64,000 bases of DNA from Mailhella massiliensis (GTDB lineage: Bacteria > Desulfobacterota > Desulfovibrionia > Desulfovibrionales > Desulfovibrionaceae), in NCBI RefSeq assembly GCF_900155525.1, contig NZ_LT706951.1, forward strand, positions 720,508 through 784,507, written 5' to 3'. Position numbers and translations under genes: made by a program. The notes under the pieces were generated by a model that was not told the DNA's origin, did not search any database, and saw only the letters and a list, made by a program, of their open reading frames with translations. Of the stretch, positions 36,419-45,577 are shown one piece after another. Within the stretch, counting starts at the first letter, position 1; each line of letters opens with the position of its first letter.

Positions 36419-37699
36419 TCAGATAAGCCAGTTCATGGGGATGATGGACAGCTTGGGGAAGACCGTGAGCAGGAGGAGCATCACGATTTCCACAAACAGG
36501 AAGGGAAGCAGGTTCTTGACCAGAGCGGGCAGCTTGAGGTTGCCGATGCCGCACACGACATAGAGAACCGTACCGACGGGAGGCGTGATGACGCCGATGC
36601 CGAGGTTCAGGATGAAGATGAGGCCGAAGTGGTAGGGATCGATACCGGCGTCCAGAATCAGCGGGTAGAACACGGGCGCGAAGATAAGGACGTTGGGGGT
36701 AAGGTCCATGACCATGCCGATCAGGAACAGGAAGACGTTGATGAGCAGCAGCAGGATGATGGGGGAATCCTTGAACGGAGCGAACAGGGAAATGATCTGC
36801 TGCGGGATGTCGGCCAGAGTGATGAAGTAGCCGATGGCGGTAGCGGTGGCCACGATCATCATAACGGCGGCGGTGGTACGGGCGGAGGAAGCGCTCACGC
36901 GCAGGAGGTCCTTGAGGCCGATTTCACGGTACCAGAGCAGGCACACCAGAATGGCGTACACGGCGGCGAAGGCGCCGCCTTCGGTAGGCGTGAACACACC
37001 GAAGCGGATACCGCCGAGCAGGAGCACGGGCATCATGAAGGCGGGGGTGGCGTCGATGAGGATCTTTCTCTTTTCCTCGCGGGTGAACTTGATGGTTTCA
37101 TGGTAGCCGTCGATACGGACGATGAAGAACCACATGATCATGAGGGCGAGGCCGATGAAGATACCGGGGAAGAGGCCTATCATGAACAGCTTGGTGATGG
37201 ACAGGCCGCTCACGCAGGAACCGAGGATGATGAAGTTGGTGCTCGGGGGGATGATGGGTCCGAGGATGGCGCCGGAGGAGATGATGGCGCCCGCACGGCC
37301 GGGCTTGTAGCCCACCTGCTTCATCATGGGCAGCAGCAGGCCGCCGAGAGCGGCGGCTTCACCCACGGAGCTGCCCATGAGGCCGGCGAAGATGACGGAA
37401 GCCACGATGGCGGCGTAGCCGAGGCCGCCGCGCACGCCGCCGATAAGCAGCTGCGCGAACTGGACGACGCGCTTGGAAAGGCCGCCCGCAGCCATGATTT
37501 CACCGGCGAACACGAAGAAGGGAATGGCCATGAGGGGGTAGTTGTTCGCCCCGTCGAGCATACAGGAGGCAATGGTCATGGGGTCCCACATGTCGGCGTG
37601 GAACATGAGCACCATGGCGCAGAGCACGAGCACCATGGCGATGGGAATGCCGAAGCACAGGAAGACGAAGAGAGATCCGAGAAAAAGAAACAGTTCCAT
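36419..37699 (-). CDS. dctM: TRAP transporter large permease (DctM)
   Basis: A 426-aa membrane protein with about 12 spans. PFFVFAGEIMAAGGLSKRVV and GLMGSSVGEAAALGGLLLPM are the DctM substrate/sodium-site segments. IPPSTNFIILG and GVITPPVGTVLYVVCGIGN are two more conserved elements. It is the ion-coupled import channel for organic acids (C4-dicarboxylates, sialate, isethionate, taurine and others in known systems). It lies last in the dctP-dctQ-dctM operon, 9 bp after dctQ. The ligand is not predictable from sequence. Confidence 0.95.
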   Translation of the reverse strand: MELFLFLGSLFVFLCFGIPIAMVLVLCAMVLMFHADMWDPMTIASCMLDGANNYPLMAIPFFVFAGEIMAAGGLSKRVVQFAQLLIGGVRGGLGYAAIVASVIFAGLMGSSVGEAAALGGLLLPMMKQVGYKPGRAGAIISSGAILGPIIPPSTNFIILGSCVSGLSITKLFMIGLFPGIFIGLALMIMWFFIVRIDGYHETIKFTREEKRKILIDATPAFMMPVLLLGGIRFGVFTPTEGGAFAAVYAILVCLLWYREIGLKDLLRVSASSARTTAAVMMIVATATAIGYFITLADIPQQIISLFAPFKDSPIILLLLINVFLFLIGMVMDLTPNVLIFAPVFYPLILDAGIDPYHFGLIFILNLGIGVITPPVGTVLYVVCGIGNLKLPALVKNLLPFLFVEIVMLLLLTVFPKLSIIPMNWLI

Positions 37700-37708
37700 A
37701 CTCTCTCC

Positions 37709-38248
37709 TTAGTGCTGAAGCTCAGACAGGTCTATCCCCGAGGTCTTCTTGAATTCGGAAGCGGGGGTACGAAGGATGGCGATCAGGTCGCGCAGCTGGA
37801 GCACGATGGCGGCGGCGGCCATGATGGGGAGCGTCGCGTTGATGATGGCCATATTGACGTAGGTGGCGATGGCGTAGGTGTCGAGCGTCATCTGCACATA
37901 GGAGATACCGCCCTGCAGCAGGACAAGCAGCGCCGAAATGGAAAGCAGAATGGCGATGACGTTCATCGCCTTGCGGCAGTTGCCCTGGAGCATGTCCACC
38001 ACCATTTCCACGGCGATGTGCTTTTTACGGTAGAAGGCCTCGATGGCACCGAAGAACGTGATGTAGATAAACAGGAAGCGGGCCCACTCTTCGCTCGGCG
38101 GATAACCGGAGTTGAAGCAGTAACGCAGAACGGCGTTCAGGAACACCAGGCCGATCATGCCCAGAAAGATGCAGGCACAGAAAATCTGGAAGGCGACGGC
38201 GCCGACCTGATTGGCCTTATTCCTGGCGGCAGAGGGAGTTTCACTCAT
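37709..38248 (-). CDS. dctQ: TRAP transporter small permease (DctQ)
   Basis: A 179-aa protein with four predicted spans. VLRYCFNSGYPPSEEWARFL is the DctQ signature (W-x-E-E-variant), followed by FIYITFFGAIEAFYRKKHIA and VEMVVDML. It assembles with DctM as the membrane domain. A terminator-like hairpin lies between it and dctP upstream. Confidence 0.92.
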   Translation of the reverse strand: MSETPSAARNKANQVGAVAFQIFCACIFLGMIGLVFLNAVLRYCFNSGYPPSEEWARFLFIYITFFGAIEAFYRKKHIAVEMVVDMLQGNCRKAMNVIAILLSISALLVLLQGGISYVQMTLDTYAIATYVNMAIINATLPIMAAAAIVLQLRDLIAILRTPASEFKKTSGIDLSELQH

Positions 38249-38283
38249 ATAAAAACCTCAGAAGAAACAGCCAGAGATGCGGG

Positions 38284-38315
38284 AAAAAAAGAGAGCCTGC
38301 CTGTGGCAGGCCCTC
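38284..38315 (-). terminator. Attenuator hairpin between dctP and dctQ
   Basis: GAGAGCCTGCC (38291-38301) pairs with GGCAGGCCCTC (38305-38315) with one mismatch, loop TGT. On the minus strand it is followed by seven T (complement of 38284-38290). It lies right after the dctP stop, which would favour more binding protein than permease. Confidence 0.75.
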
Positions 38316-38330
38316 CATCTTCAGCCGGGG

Positions 38331-39341
38331 CTACTTGAAGCTGGCAGCCTTGTCGAAAATGGCCTGCGCGTTGGGCACGTAGGTCTTGTCGTTGGAGGAA
38401 TCGGTGAACATGGTCCAGGTGCGCTTGGCAGCCTCGGTCATGTGGTCCTTCATGGCCTGGGTAGGTTCGGACACGGTGCCGCCATGGTCTTCGATTTCCT
38501 TGATGGAAGCCTTGTCCATATCCTGCACGAGCTTCCAGATGTCTTCAGCAGCGAGGCGGGCAGCTTCGTTGAACCAGGCCTTGTCCTGATCGGGCAGGGA
38601 CTGATACAGCTTTTCGTTGATGAAGAGGCTGTGGATGACGAGGATGTGACCGGTCAGAGTGATCTGCGGGCACTTTTCGTAAACCTTGGTGGAGGTGATG
38701 TCGGTGAGGGGGCTGTCGCCGCCGTCGATGACGCCCTGGTCGACGGAGCTCATGACTTCAGCAAAAGGCATGGCCTGACCGTTGATGCCGCATTCCTTGG
38801 CGAAGGTGGTGTACAGGGTGATGTTCGGCACGCGGAGCTTGAGGCCCTTGATGTCGTCGATGCTCTTCACCGGGTTCTTGGTGTAGAAGTGACGGAAGCC
38901 CAGGGGGAACATGTTGAGGGTGCGGAGGCCGGACTTTTCGGTGAAGCCTTCGGTGAGGAGGTCGAACACGCCGCCGTTGATGGCCTTGTAGGCATGTTCA
39001 TAGCTGTCGTACAGCATGGGGGTTTCCATCATGGCCATGGCGGGATGGAAGGCGGCAACCTGGGTGCCGGTGGCGCACATTTCAATGGTGCCGCGGCGGG
39101 TATCGGCGATGTACTTGTCTTCCTTGCCGAGGGAGCTGTTGGGGTAGACCTTGACCTTGTACTTGCCGTTGGAGAGCTTTTCCAGATATTCGCCGAACTT
39201 GTGCATACCGATGGTTTCGGGTTCACCTTCGGCCTTCATGCCGGCGATCTTAATGGTCTTGGCGGCCTGAGCCGTACCCACCATGGCGGTGGCGCCGAGC
39301 ATCAGTCCCATGATCAGGGAAAGAGCAACAAAGCGTTTCAT
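38331..39341 (-). CDS. dctP: TRAP transporter periplasmic substrate-binding protein (DctP)
   Basis: A 336-aa DctP-family protein with a signal peptide (LIMGLMLGATAMVGTAQA). KLSNGKYKVKVYPNSSLGKE is the family's G-x-hydrophobic-x-V-Y-P segment, and VKSIDDIKGLKLRVPN contains the conserved Arg that contacts the ligand carboxylate. The C-terminus QAIFDKAASFK is normal. It captures the organic acid for DctQM. Promoter and possible operator lie at 39426-39494. Confidence 0.93.
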   Translation of the reverse strand: MKRFVALSLIMGLMLGATAMVGTAQAAKTIKIAGMKAEGEPETIGMHKFGEYLEKLSNGKYKVKVYPNSSLGKEDKYIADTRRGTIEMCATGTQVAAFHPAMAMMETPMLYDSYEHAYKAINGGVFDLLTEGFTEKSGLRTLNMFPLGFRHFYTKNPVKSIDDIKGLKLRVPNITLYTTFAKECGINGQAMPFAEVMSSVDQGVIDGGDSPLTDITSTKVYEKCPQITLTGHILVIHSLFINEKLYQSLPDQDKAWFNEAARLAAEDIWKLVQDMDKASIKEIEDHGGTVSEPTQAMKDHMTEAAKRTWTMFTDSSNDKTYVPNAQAIFDKAASFK

Positions 39342-39425
39342 AAGTCCTCCTCAGAACTTGTTCCATATGCCGCTTGAGGCATATCTCTTGTTAACGCCGC
39401 CCTCTGCGAACCAACAGAAAACGGC

Positions 39426-39457
39426 ATTCACAGGCATCCTATCTTTTGTCTGTGAAT
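39426..39457. promoter_or_regulatory. Inverted repeat downstream of the dctP promoter (candidate operator)
   Basis: ATTCACAG (39426-39433) and CTGTGAAT (39450-39457) are an exact 8-bp inverted repeat, 16 bp apart. They lie just downstream of the predicted -10 box, where a repressor would block transcription or the RNA could form a hairpin in the leader. Confidence 0.5.
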
Positions 39458-39465
39458 ATATTTTT

Positions 39466-39494
39466 CTTATACGCCAATTCCGCCCTTTATGCAA
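39466..39494 (-). promoter_or_regulatory. Promoter of the TRAP operon
   Basis: On the minus strand, TTGCAT (39494-39489), a 17-bp spacer and TATAAG (39471-39466). The distance to the dctP start is about 120 bases. Confidence 0.65.
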
Positions 39495-39645
39495 GAGAGG
39501 TTTCTTTCTTTTCTGGCTTTTATCTCTATGAAATTTTCGAAAGAGAACGCATAAAGGCCGAAGGTTGCAAACAAGCCCCCCTCCCGTTATGCATACGGCG
39601 CATTGCCGGGAAGGGAACTTGCAGAAAAAATCCGGGCAGGAATTT

Positions 39646-42600
39646 CTATTCCGCGGCCGTGTCGTTCCGCACGGAGGCGGACGCAGAGGCGGAGGCGGGG
39701 CCTTCGAATCGTATGGTCGGCAGGGGCTGCACATCCTTTCTGCCGGGGCGGCAGAGTTTCATCATGGCGTAGAGGTAATCGCGCCTTCTGTCCAGATAGA
39801 AGGCCAGCGGCTGGGAGAAGTTGCGGCCCACCAGTCCGTCCACGAAAAGCTGGCTGATGTCGCGTTCCCTGAGCAGCACGAGCTGGGAACGGGCGAACAC
39901 GGTTCTGTCGGCCTGGCTCATGTTCCTCACCATGCGGCGGAAGGCATCCTGCGCGCGGGGCTGGTAGAACCAGAAGTACATGAGGTCGAGGGCGTTGATG
40001 ATGAGGGCAAGTTCCAGCTTCTTCGCCTCGCCTTCCAGTCCTCCCATGCGGCCTTCGGAACGGGCCAGCTTGATGAGGATGTCCTCTTCGGGGAAGAGCA
40101 GCTCAAGGCGAGTGTAGCAGGAAAACACGCGGGCCACCTTGCCGTCGTAGTCCCAGCGGCGCATGCGGCGGTTGTTCTGGCTGTCGGCATAGCCTTCGAT
40201 GACGGCGGCCACGGTGTCGGAAGCGAGCTTGGAAATGATGGCCGCGCTCGGCACCGAGTAGAACAGCGGGTCGGCCACGCCGCACATGAGCAGTATGGCC
40301 ACGAAGGCCTGGTTGTACCAGGAGGAAACGGGAATGGCGAGCGCGCTGCGGAACAGGTTGCCTATGGCCGCCTCCCTCGGGAAGCCGCGGTAGATGTTGT
40401 GGGCGCAGATGTAGATGGCGTTCACGAAGTTGAGCACCGTGAACACGATGCCCGGGTACTCGCGCACGCTGAGCCCGCAGAGATCCTCCAGCAGCCACAC
40501 GCGCACCACCACTTCCAGAAGCGCCACGGAAATGCCCGTGTACATGAGCGAATCGCAGATGCGGCTGATGCTCACATGGTCCTTCCAGCGCAGGAGCGTG
40601 TTGCGCGTGGTGCCGTTGCCGGCCACCACCATCTGAATGATGTTGCGTATGCCGGTGATGCCGAACCAGATGAAGGTGCCGAACCAGGCGAGGAACCACC
40701 AGTCCTGCGTATAGAGGAAGGACGCCACGGAGGGGATGAAGCCCGCCATGACCTTGATCCAGTTGGTCACGGTGGTGCTGAGGTAGGCGGAACCGGGCTT
40801 GTCCTCCTTCGGCTGCGCCTTTTCCTCCCTGAGTCCGTTGGCGCGGGGCGTGTTGATGCCGCCGAGGCTCACCACGTTGCCGCGCCGCATGATCTGGCTG
40901 TTGTCGTCGGGGAGCCAGGCCCTGTTTCTGGCCTGACGGAAATGCCGCAGGCCCGGCACGCGGCGCACCGCGCGGGTGAAGGAGGACACGTTCTCCCTGT
41001 CGTCCTCGTAGCTTATGCGTTCCTCAATACGGGTGTACACGGGAATTTCGCCCATGTACTCGCTGTTCTCGCGCAGGGTTTTCTTGGCGCGCTTGGGCAG
41101 GGTTTCGGTATAGACGAAGCCCATGCCGAAGGAACGGTTGCCGTTGTTCCGCGCGGAATTGGAGCCGATGCGGCTCTTCAGGGGATTCTTGCGGTAGTAT
41201 TCCCACAGGGTGGGGATATTGCTCTGAATGCTGCGGAACTTTCCGGCGCGTTCCTTTTCGCCGGAGGCTTCCAGACTGTCGAGAATCTCATGCACGATCT
41301 GCTTGATGCGGGGGCCGCGGCCCTCGTTGAGCACGCGCTGCAGTTCGTTGATGGCGGGCAGGTCGTTCAGAAGGCCCTCGTGCCAGTCCTTGAGGTTGAA
41401 AAGCTCAAGGTGCGTGATGCAGCAGTCGCAGTCGTAGAGAAGCTCCAGCACGTCCCGCACGTTGAGTCCGGCAAGGTTCAGGATGAGGCGGTAGCCGGTG
41501 TGCATGCCGGTGAGCAGCTCCACCATCTCGGCGGGAGACCGCGTGAACATGGCGGGCACGCCCTCGCGCGCGCCGCCGATTTCGGGCAGGTCGCTCCCTT
41601 CCAGCCATTCCGAGGCCACCACGCCCGCGGTAAGGTTGTCCAGCGCCGTCAGTTCCTTTTCCGCCGCGCCTTCGGCATCGTCGCCGGAGGCCATGCGCGC
41701 GCGGAGCCTCTCGGCGCGCAGGCGCATGAAGGGCAGCACATGGTTGTGCACGCATTCGGCAAGGTGCTCGAACGAAGGCTGGCCGAGGCCCACGCAGGCC
41801 GTGAGCCTTGCGGGCACGAGGGCGGGAATTTCCACCTCCCAGGCCTTTTCCAGCTCGGGACGGCGGCGCGTGTTCCAGGCTTCCAGCGCCTCAAGCGTCC
41901 GGCCCTTGCGCCATTCCACGGCGGCGCGCCCTTCCGCGGTCAGGGCCTGCACCTTGTCGGTTTCCAGAAATTCCAGAAAGTCCGCCGCGGCGCTGAAGCC
42001 GCGCGGCACCCACACCATACTGATGTAGCGGCCCCGGAAGGGACAGCAGAACTCCAGCCCCACGCGCACATGAATGCCCATGATGGCCGCCGCGTCCAGA
42101 ATCTCCTTGGCCGCCGCGTAGTCGATGTAGTTGGAGTACACCACCGTAAGGTAGCGCAGGCCCTTGATCCACGCGTCCATGATGAGATGCGTGGGCGTCT
42201 TGCGGCCGCGGGAATGGGCGTCGTACACATGGTCGTCGAAGGAAAGCTGATTCCATTCCTCGGGCATTTCCGGCAGATGGTAACGCGCCAGCATCTTGCG
42301 GACCACGCGGGGCGTGCCCTGCGCGGCCTTGCGGAAATCGTGGGCGAGCTTGAGCTGCGTGAGCGGAGAATCCTGCGCGCGCACCAGATCCTTCATGATC
42401 TGCAGAAGCACGCGCGCGGTGTTGCGCCTGAGCATGGAATGAGCGCTGCTCAACACCTCGTCATACAGGGCCTGAAGAGCCATGAGCCTGTCGTCGGCCT
42501 GGCCGACTTCCAGATTGGTGAGCAGGTTGATGACCGCATAGGCCACGCGGGATACGCGGGAAATGACCAGCCCCTTGATGCCGTGCGGATGAAGATTCGC

Positions 42601-42702
42601 ATCGAACACCCGGCTCTGCGCCTTGTCGGGGCACTCCAGTATTCTGTTGACCAGAGTCAGGATTTCCCGATCCTGTCTGTCGAAATAAAGTTCCGGGGAC
42701 AT
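39646..42702 (-). CDS. Large membrane protein of unknown function with PHP-like N-terminal region
   Basis: A 1018-aa protein. The N-terminal ~340 residues include DDHVYDAHSRGRKTPTHLIM, KGLRYLTVVYSNYIDYAAAK and AAIMGIHVRVGLEFCCPFRG, which resemble the order of motifs in PHP-family phosphoesterases, but the metal-binding histidines are mostly absent, so catalysis is doubtful. The middle (about 350-620) is soluble and rich in Leu/Asp/Arg. The second half has about five or six membrane spans (around residues 655-690, 715-740, 755-785, 800-830), then a soluble tail. No signal peptide. Similar large proteins are known to me from Desulfovibrio-type genomes only as hypothetical. It stands alone, divergent from the DeoR-type regulator. 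Confidence 0.8.
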   Translation of the reverse strand: MSPELYFDRQDREILTLVNRILECPDKAQSRVFDANLHPHGIKGLVISRVSRVAYAVINLLTNLEVGQADDRLMALQALYDEVLSSAHSMLRRNTARVLLQIMKDLVRAQDSPLTQLKLAHDFRKAAQGTPRVVRKMLARYHLPEMPEEWNQLSFDDHVYDAHSRGRKTPTHLIMDAWIKGLRYLTVVYSNYIDYAAAKEILDAAAIMGIHVRVGLEFCCPFRGRYISMVWVPRGFSAAADFLEFLETDKVQALTAEGRAAVEWRKGRTLEALEAWNTRRRPELEKAWEVEIPALVPARLTACVGLGQPSFEHLAECVHNHVLPFMRLRAERLRARMASGDDAEGAAEKELTALDNLTAGVVASEWLEGSDLPEIGGAREGVPAMFTRSPAEMVELLTGMHTGYRLILNLAGLNVRDVLELLYDCDCCITHLELFNLKDWHEGLLNDLPAINELQRVLNEGRGPRIKQIVHEILDSLEASGEKERAGKFRSIQSNIPTLWEYYRKNPLKSRIGSNSARNNGNRSFGMGFVYTETLPKRAKKTLRENSEYMGEIPVYTRIEERISYEDDRENVSSFTRAVRRVPGLRHFRQARNRAWLPDDNSQIMRRGNVVSLGGINTPRANGLREEKAQPKEDKPGSAYLSTTVTNWIKVMAGFIPSVASFLYTQDWWFLAWFGTFIWFGITGIRNIIQMVVAGNGTTRNTLLRWKDHVSISRICDSLMYTGISVALLEVVVRVWLLEDLCGLSVREYPGIVFTVLNFVNAIYICAHNIYRGFPREAAIGNLFRSALAIPVSSWYNQAFVAILLMCGVADPLFYSVPSAAIISKLASDTVAAVIEGYADSQNNRRMRRWDYDGKVARVFSCYTRLELLFPEEDILIKLARSEGRMGGLEGEAKKLELALIINALDLMYFWFYQPRAQDAFRRMVRNMSQADRTVFARSQLVLLRERDISQLFVDGLVGRNFSQPLAFYLDRRRDYLYAMMKLCRPGRKDVQPLPTIRFEGPASASASASVRNDTAAE

Positions 42703-42773
42703 GCCTTCTGCCTCGTATGCGAAAACGCTTCCGGCGCGGCCGGTGAGCGGCAGGGAGTGGGATAGGGAGGGAA

Positions 42774-42826
42774 TTATTACGCCAATGTTACGATGATAAG
42801 AAGCTGACTGTAGTTTTATTACGCCA
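42774..42826. promoter_or_regulatory. Two direct repeats TTATTACGCCA, 42 bp apart
   Basis: TTATTACGCCA occurs at 42774-42784 and 42816-42826, in the same orientation. The 42-bp spacing equals four helical turns, so both face one side of the DNA. They lie between the divergent 1018-aa gene and the DeoR-type gene, upstream of the latter's promoter. Confidence 0.5.
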
Positions 42827-42888
42827 GTATGTCAATAGTGTTTTTTTTCACATCTCGATTCCCATAACGGAGGCGAAAAGCTTTTTTC

Positions 42889-42917
42889 TTGCCGAAGCGG
42901 GTTTCCCGCCCTATACT
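42889..42917 (+). promoter_or_regulatory. Promoter of the deoR-type gene with a dyad in its spacer
   Basis: TTGCCG (42889-42894), a 17-bp spacer and TATACT (42912-42917). The spacer contains the dyad GCGGG-TTT-CCCGC (42898-42910), a possible operator between -35 and -10. Confidence 0.6.
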
Positions 42918-42944
42918 CCGGGCAATTTCCTCCGGGGATGCGCC

Positions 42945-43706
42945 ATGAACAAAGCAGACAGCCGAAAGAAAAATCTTCTGGAATACCTCAACAAGCGCGG
43001 TTACGCCACCATTGAGGAACTGGCCCAGCAGTTTTCCGTCACACCGCAGACCATGCGGCGCGACATCAATCAGCTTGCGGAAGAAGGCAGCGTACAGCGC
43101 TTTCACGGGGGCGTGGGTATGCCCCTCGGCACGGAAAACATCATCTATCATCAGCGGAAACTCCTTTTCACGGAGGAGAAGCGGCGCATTGCCGAACTGG
43201 TGGCGGCGCATATTCCCGACGGGGCCTCGCTGTGCCTCAACATCGGCACCACCACCGAGGCCGTGGCCTGCGCCCTTTCCGGGCACAAGAATCTGCGCAT
43301 ACTCACCAACAACCTCAACGTGGCGCGCATCTGCGCGGCCAACCCGGGCTTTGAGGTCATCATCGCCTGCGGCACGGTGCGTTCCCACGATCTCGGCGTC
43401 ACCGGGGCGGAAACGGAGCAGTTCATACGGGAATTCCGCATGGACTTCGGCATCATCGGCATTTCCGGCATCGACGAGGAAGGGAACCTGCTCGATTACG
43501 ACTACCGGGAAGTTTCGGTGGCCCGCACCATACTCGCCCATTCGCGGCGCGTGTTTCTTGCCTGCGACAACTCCAAGTTCGGCCGTCCCGCCATGGTCCG
43601 GGTGGGGCATCTGCGCCAGCTCGAAGCCGTCTTTTCCAACTCTCCCCTCCCCGCCCGCTGGCAGAACCTCATACGGGAATCGGGCGCGGGGCTTTACCTT
43701 GCCTGA
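42945..43706 (+). CDS. DeoR/GlpR-family transcriptional regulator
   Basis: A 253-aa repressor-type protein. Residues 10-60 are the DeoR HTH (NLLEYLNKRGYATIEELAQQ, FSVTPQTMRRDINQLAEEGS). The C-terminal DeoRC domain shows LCLNIGTTTEAVACALSGHK, NLRILTNNLNVARICAANPG and ILAHSRRVFLACDNSKFGRP, all typical of sugar-phosphate-responsive family members close to GlpR. It begins a unit with the MFS gene 5 bp downstream, which it may regulate along with the divergent 1018-aa gene. Confidence 0.93.
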   Translation: MNKADSRKKNLLEYLNKRGYATIEELAQQFSVTPQTMRRDINQLAEEGSVQRFHGGVGMPLGTENIIYHQRKLLFTEEKRRIAELVAAHIPDGASLCLNIGTTTEAVACALSGHKNLRILTNNLNVARICAANPGFEVIIACGTVRSHDLGVTGAETEQFIREFRMDFGIIGISGIDEEGNLLDYDYREVSVARTILAHSRRVFLACDNSKFGRPAMVRVGHLRQLEAVFSNSPLPARWQNLIRESGAGLYLA

Positions 43707-43711
43707 ACGCC

Positions 43712-44937
43712 ATGGAAAACATCTCCCGTCCCCGCCGCCAGGTCGTCATCTTCGCGCTGCTCACCGCCGTATGCGTCGCAGCCGACGCCATGCTCTATGT
43801 GGTTCTTCCCGTGCGCTGGATGGAGGCCGGTCTCTCCTCGTTATGGGAAGTGGGGCTGGTGCTCTCCCTGAACCGCCTCGCACGCCTGCCGCTCAATCCC
43901 GTCATCGGCTGGGTGTATTCCCGGCTCAGCATAAAAACCTGCGCCATCTTCGCCGCGCTGCTGGCCCTGCTCATTCCCATAGGCTACGCCCACGCCTCCA
44001 CCCTCGCCGCATGGGCCGCGCTGCGCATTCTGTGGGGGCTTGCCTGGTCGCTGCTCAAGCTGGGCGGGCTTTTCACCGTCATGGATGCTTCAAGCGGGCA
44101 CGACAGGGGCTACCTCATCGGCCTCTATACGGGCACCTACCGCCTGGGCAACCTCGTAGGTATGCTGGGCGGCGGGCTCATGGCCGACGCTGCGGGCCTG
44201 CGCCCCACCCCGTTCTCCTATTGGGCGCGGCCGTGGCCGCCCTGGCCCTGCCCATGGCCGTGTTCCTGCTCAGGCGTACCCCGCCCGCCCACCGGAAGGC
44301 CGAAGAAGCGGAACCTTCCGGGAAAAAGGGCCTCTTCGCCCTTGTTTCCGGCGAACTTGTCTGGGTGCTGTTCACCTGCCTCTTCGTCACGCTCGTCATC
44401 GAAGGCTTCTTCATGTCCACCCTGAGCGCGCTTCTGGAACATCACTTCGGCGCAGGGGCCACGCTTTTCGGCGTGTTCATCGGCTGCGCCACGCTGGCGG
44501 GCGTCATGCAGTCTCTGCGCTGGAGCTGGGACCCCGCGCTCTCTCCGCTGGTGGGCCGCATTTCCGACGGGCCTCTCGGCCGTACGCGCATGTTTGCGGC
44601 GGGCTGCTTCTGCGCCGCGCTGCTCTTTGCCCTCACCACGCTGCCGCTGCCCCTTGCGCCGTGGCTTCTCCTCATCATCGGCATAGAGCTGTGCTGCACC
44701 GCCATGACCACCCTTTCCGACGCGCTCGCCACGGATGTGGCCTCCCGCTCGCAGGCGGTGTTCGTCATCACCGCCTACACGCTGGCCATCGATCTCGGCG
44801 CGGCGCTCGGCCCTCTGGGCGGGTACGCGGTGCTTTCGGTGTGGGGTATGGACGCGGCCTACCTCGCCGCAGCGGGTCTGCTGCTGCTCTTCGCCCTCAA
44901 ATGGGCCTTCCGGCCGCCGGTGCAGGCGCATCCATAA
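43712..44937 (+). pseudogene. MFS transporter gene with a single-base frameshift
   Basis: The first frame encodes an MFS N-terminal half (VVIFALLTAVCVAADAMLYV through YLIGLYTGTYRLGNLVGMLG and GLRPTPF). At about 44213-44216 the protein sequence continues only in the frame one base back: LLLGAAVAALALPMAVFLLR, then six more spans to PVQAHP at 44937. Inserting one base in the CGTTCTCC region would give an intact ~408-aa, 12-span transporter. The first frame otherwise runs to a stop at 44425 with a nonsense Trp/Pro/Arg tail. Either a real inactivating deletion or a sequence error. Confidence 0.8.
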
Positions 44938-45577
44938 GCGAAAGCGTGATGAAAGCCGCCCCGTACTCGCGGAACATGCCCAGGGCATCCGCATGGCGCA
45001 GCACGGAAGGCACGCGGTTCAGGTTCGCCTCGCGCACATATTCCCACGGTCTGCCGAGGCGCGCCACGTTGTTTTCCCTGCTCCACGCCGCCCGTGCGTA
45101 GGGCAGGTACACGTTGAGCCAGCGCCGGACGGAAGGCAGAGGCACCGGGCCCCGCAGGCCCACAGGGTCCAGCGTGACCAGCGCATCCACGCGCACCTTC
45201 GGCAGCGAAGGAACCATGTCCCGCGCAAGGGAACTCGCGCCCCAGCTGTGCCCAATGAGCACCACGCGGCGGGAAAGCTCCCCGTACCGGCGAAGAATAC
45301 GCCGCGTTGCCGCGTGTTCGTCGTGCTCGCGGTAGTACACATCGAATCCCGGGCCGAGCAGCGCGTGCACGTCGCCCTTCAGCGCATAGGCCCTGCCGAG
45401 AAAACCGTCGGTAAAGCCGCCCATGATGAGGCAGAGATTTCCCGGCACATCGTCCGGCGCGTCTTCCAGCGCGCGCATAAAGGCAGCCTCCTCCCGCGCG
45501 GAACGGGCGGAAAGGCCGAAGGAGCGCAGCAGCCGCAAAGGGTTTCTGTTCCAACGATAGGAAAAAACGATGGCCAT
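44897..45577 (-). CDS. Alpha/beta-fold hydrolase
   Basis: A 226-aa protein starting MAIVFSYRWNRNPLRLLRSF, from an ATG (45577-45575) preceded by AAGGAG. The nucleophile elbow is VVLIGHSWGASSLARD (G-H-S-W-G), followed by VDALVTLDPVGLRG, which supplies the acid Asp, and a His near HADALGMFREYG. It lacks a signal peptide. Resembles DUF-type lipase/esterase relatives; substrate unknown. Its 3' end overlaps the end of the convergent MFS gene by 41 bp. Confidence 0.75.
   Translation of the reverse strand: MAIVFSYRWNRNPLRLLRSFGLSARSAREEAAFMRALEDAPDDVPGNLCLIMGGFTDGFLGRAYALKGDVHALLGPGFDVYYREHDEHAATRRILRRYGELSRRVVLIGHSWGASSLARDMVPSLPKVRVDALVTLDPVGLRGPVPLPSVRRWLNVYLPYARAAWSRENNVARLGRPWEYVREANLNRVPSVLRHADALGMFREYGAAFITLSLMDAPAPAAGRPI

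Noticed and set aside
39565-42765. 1066-codon plus-strand open frame
   Set aside because: Antisense shadow of the 1018-aa gene, whose strand has membrane spans and sensible composition, while this frame gives a His/Gly/Glu-rich product without an RBS. The plus-strand frames at 36629-38338 and 9975-11372 are rejected for the same reason.
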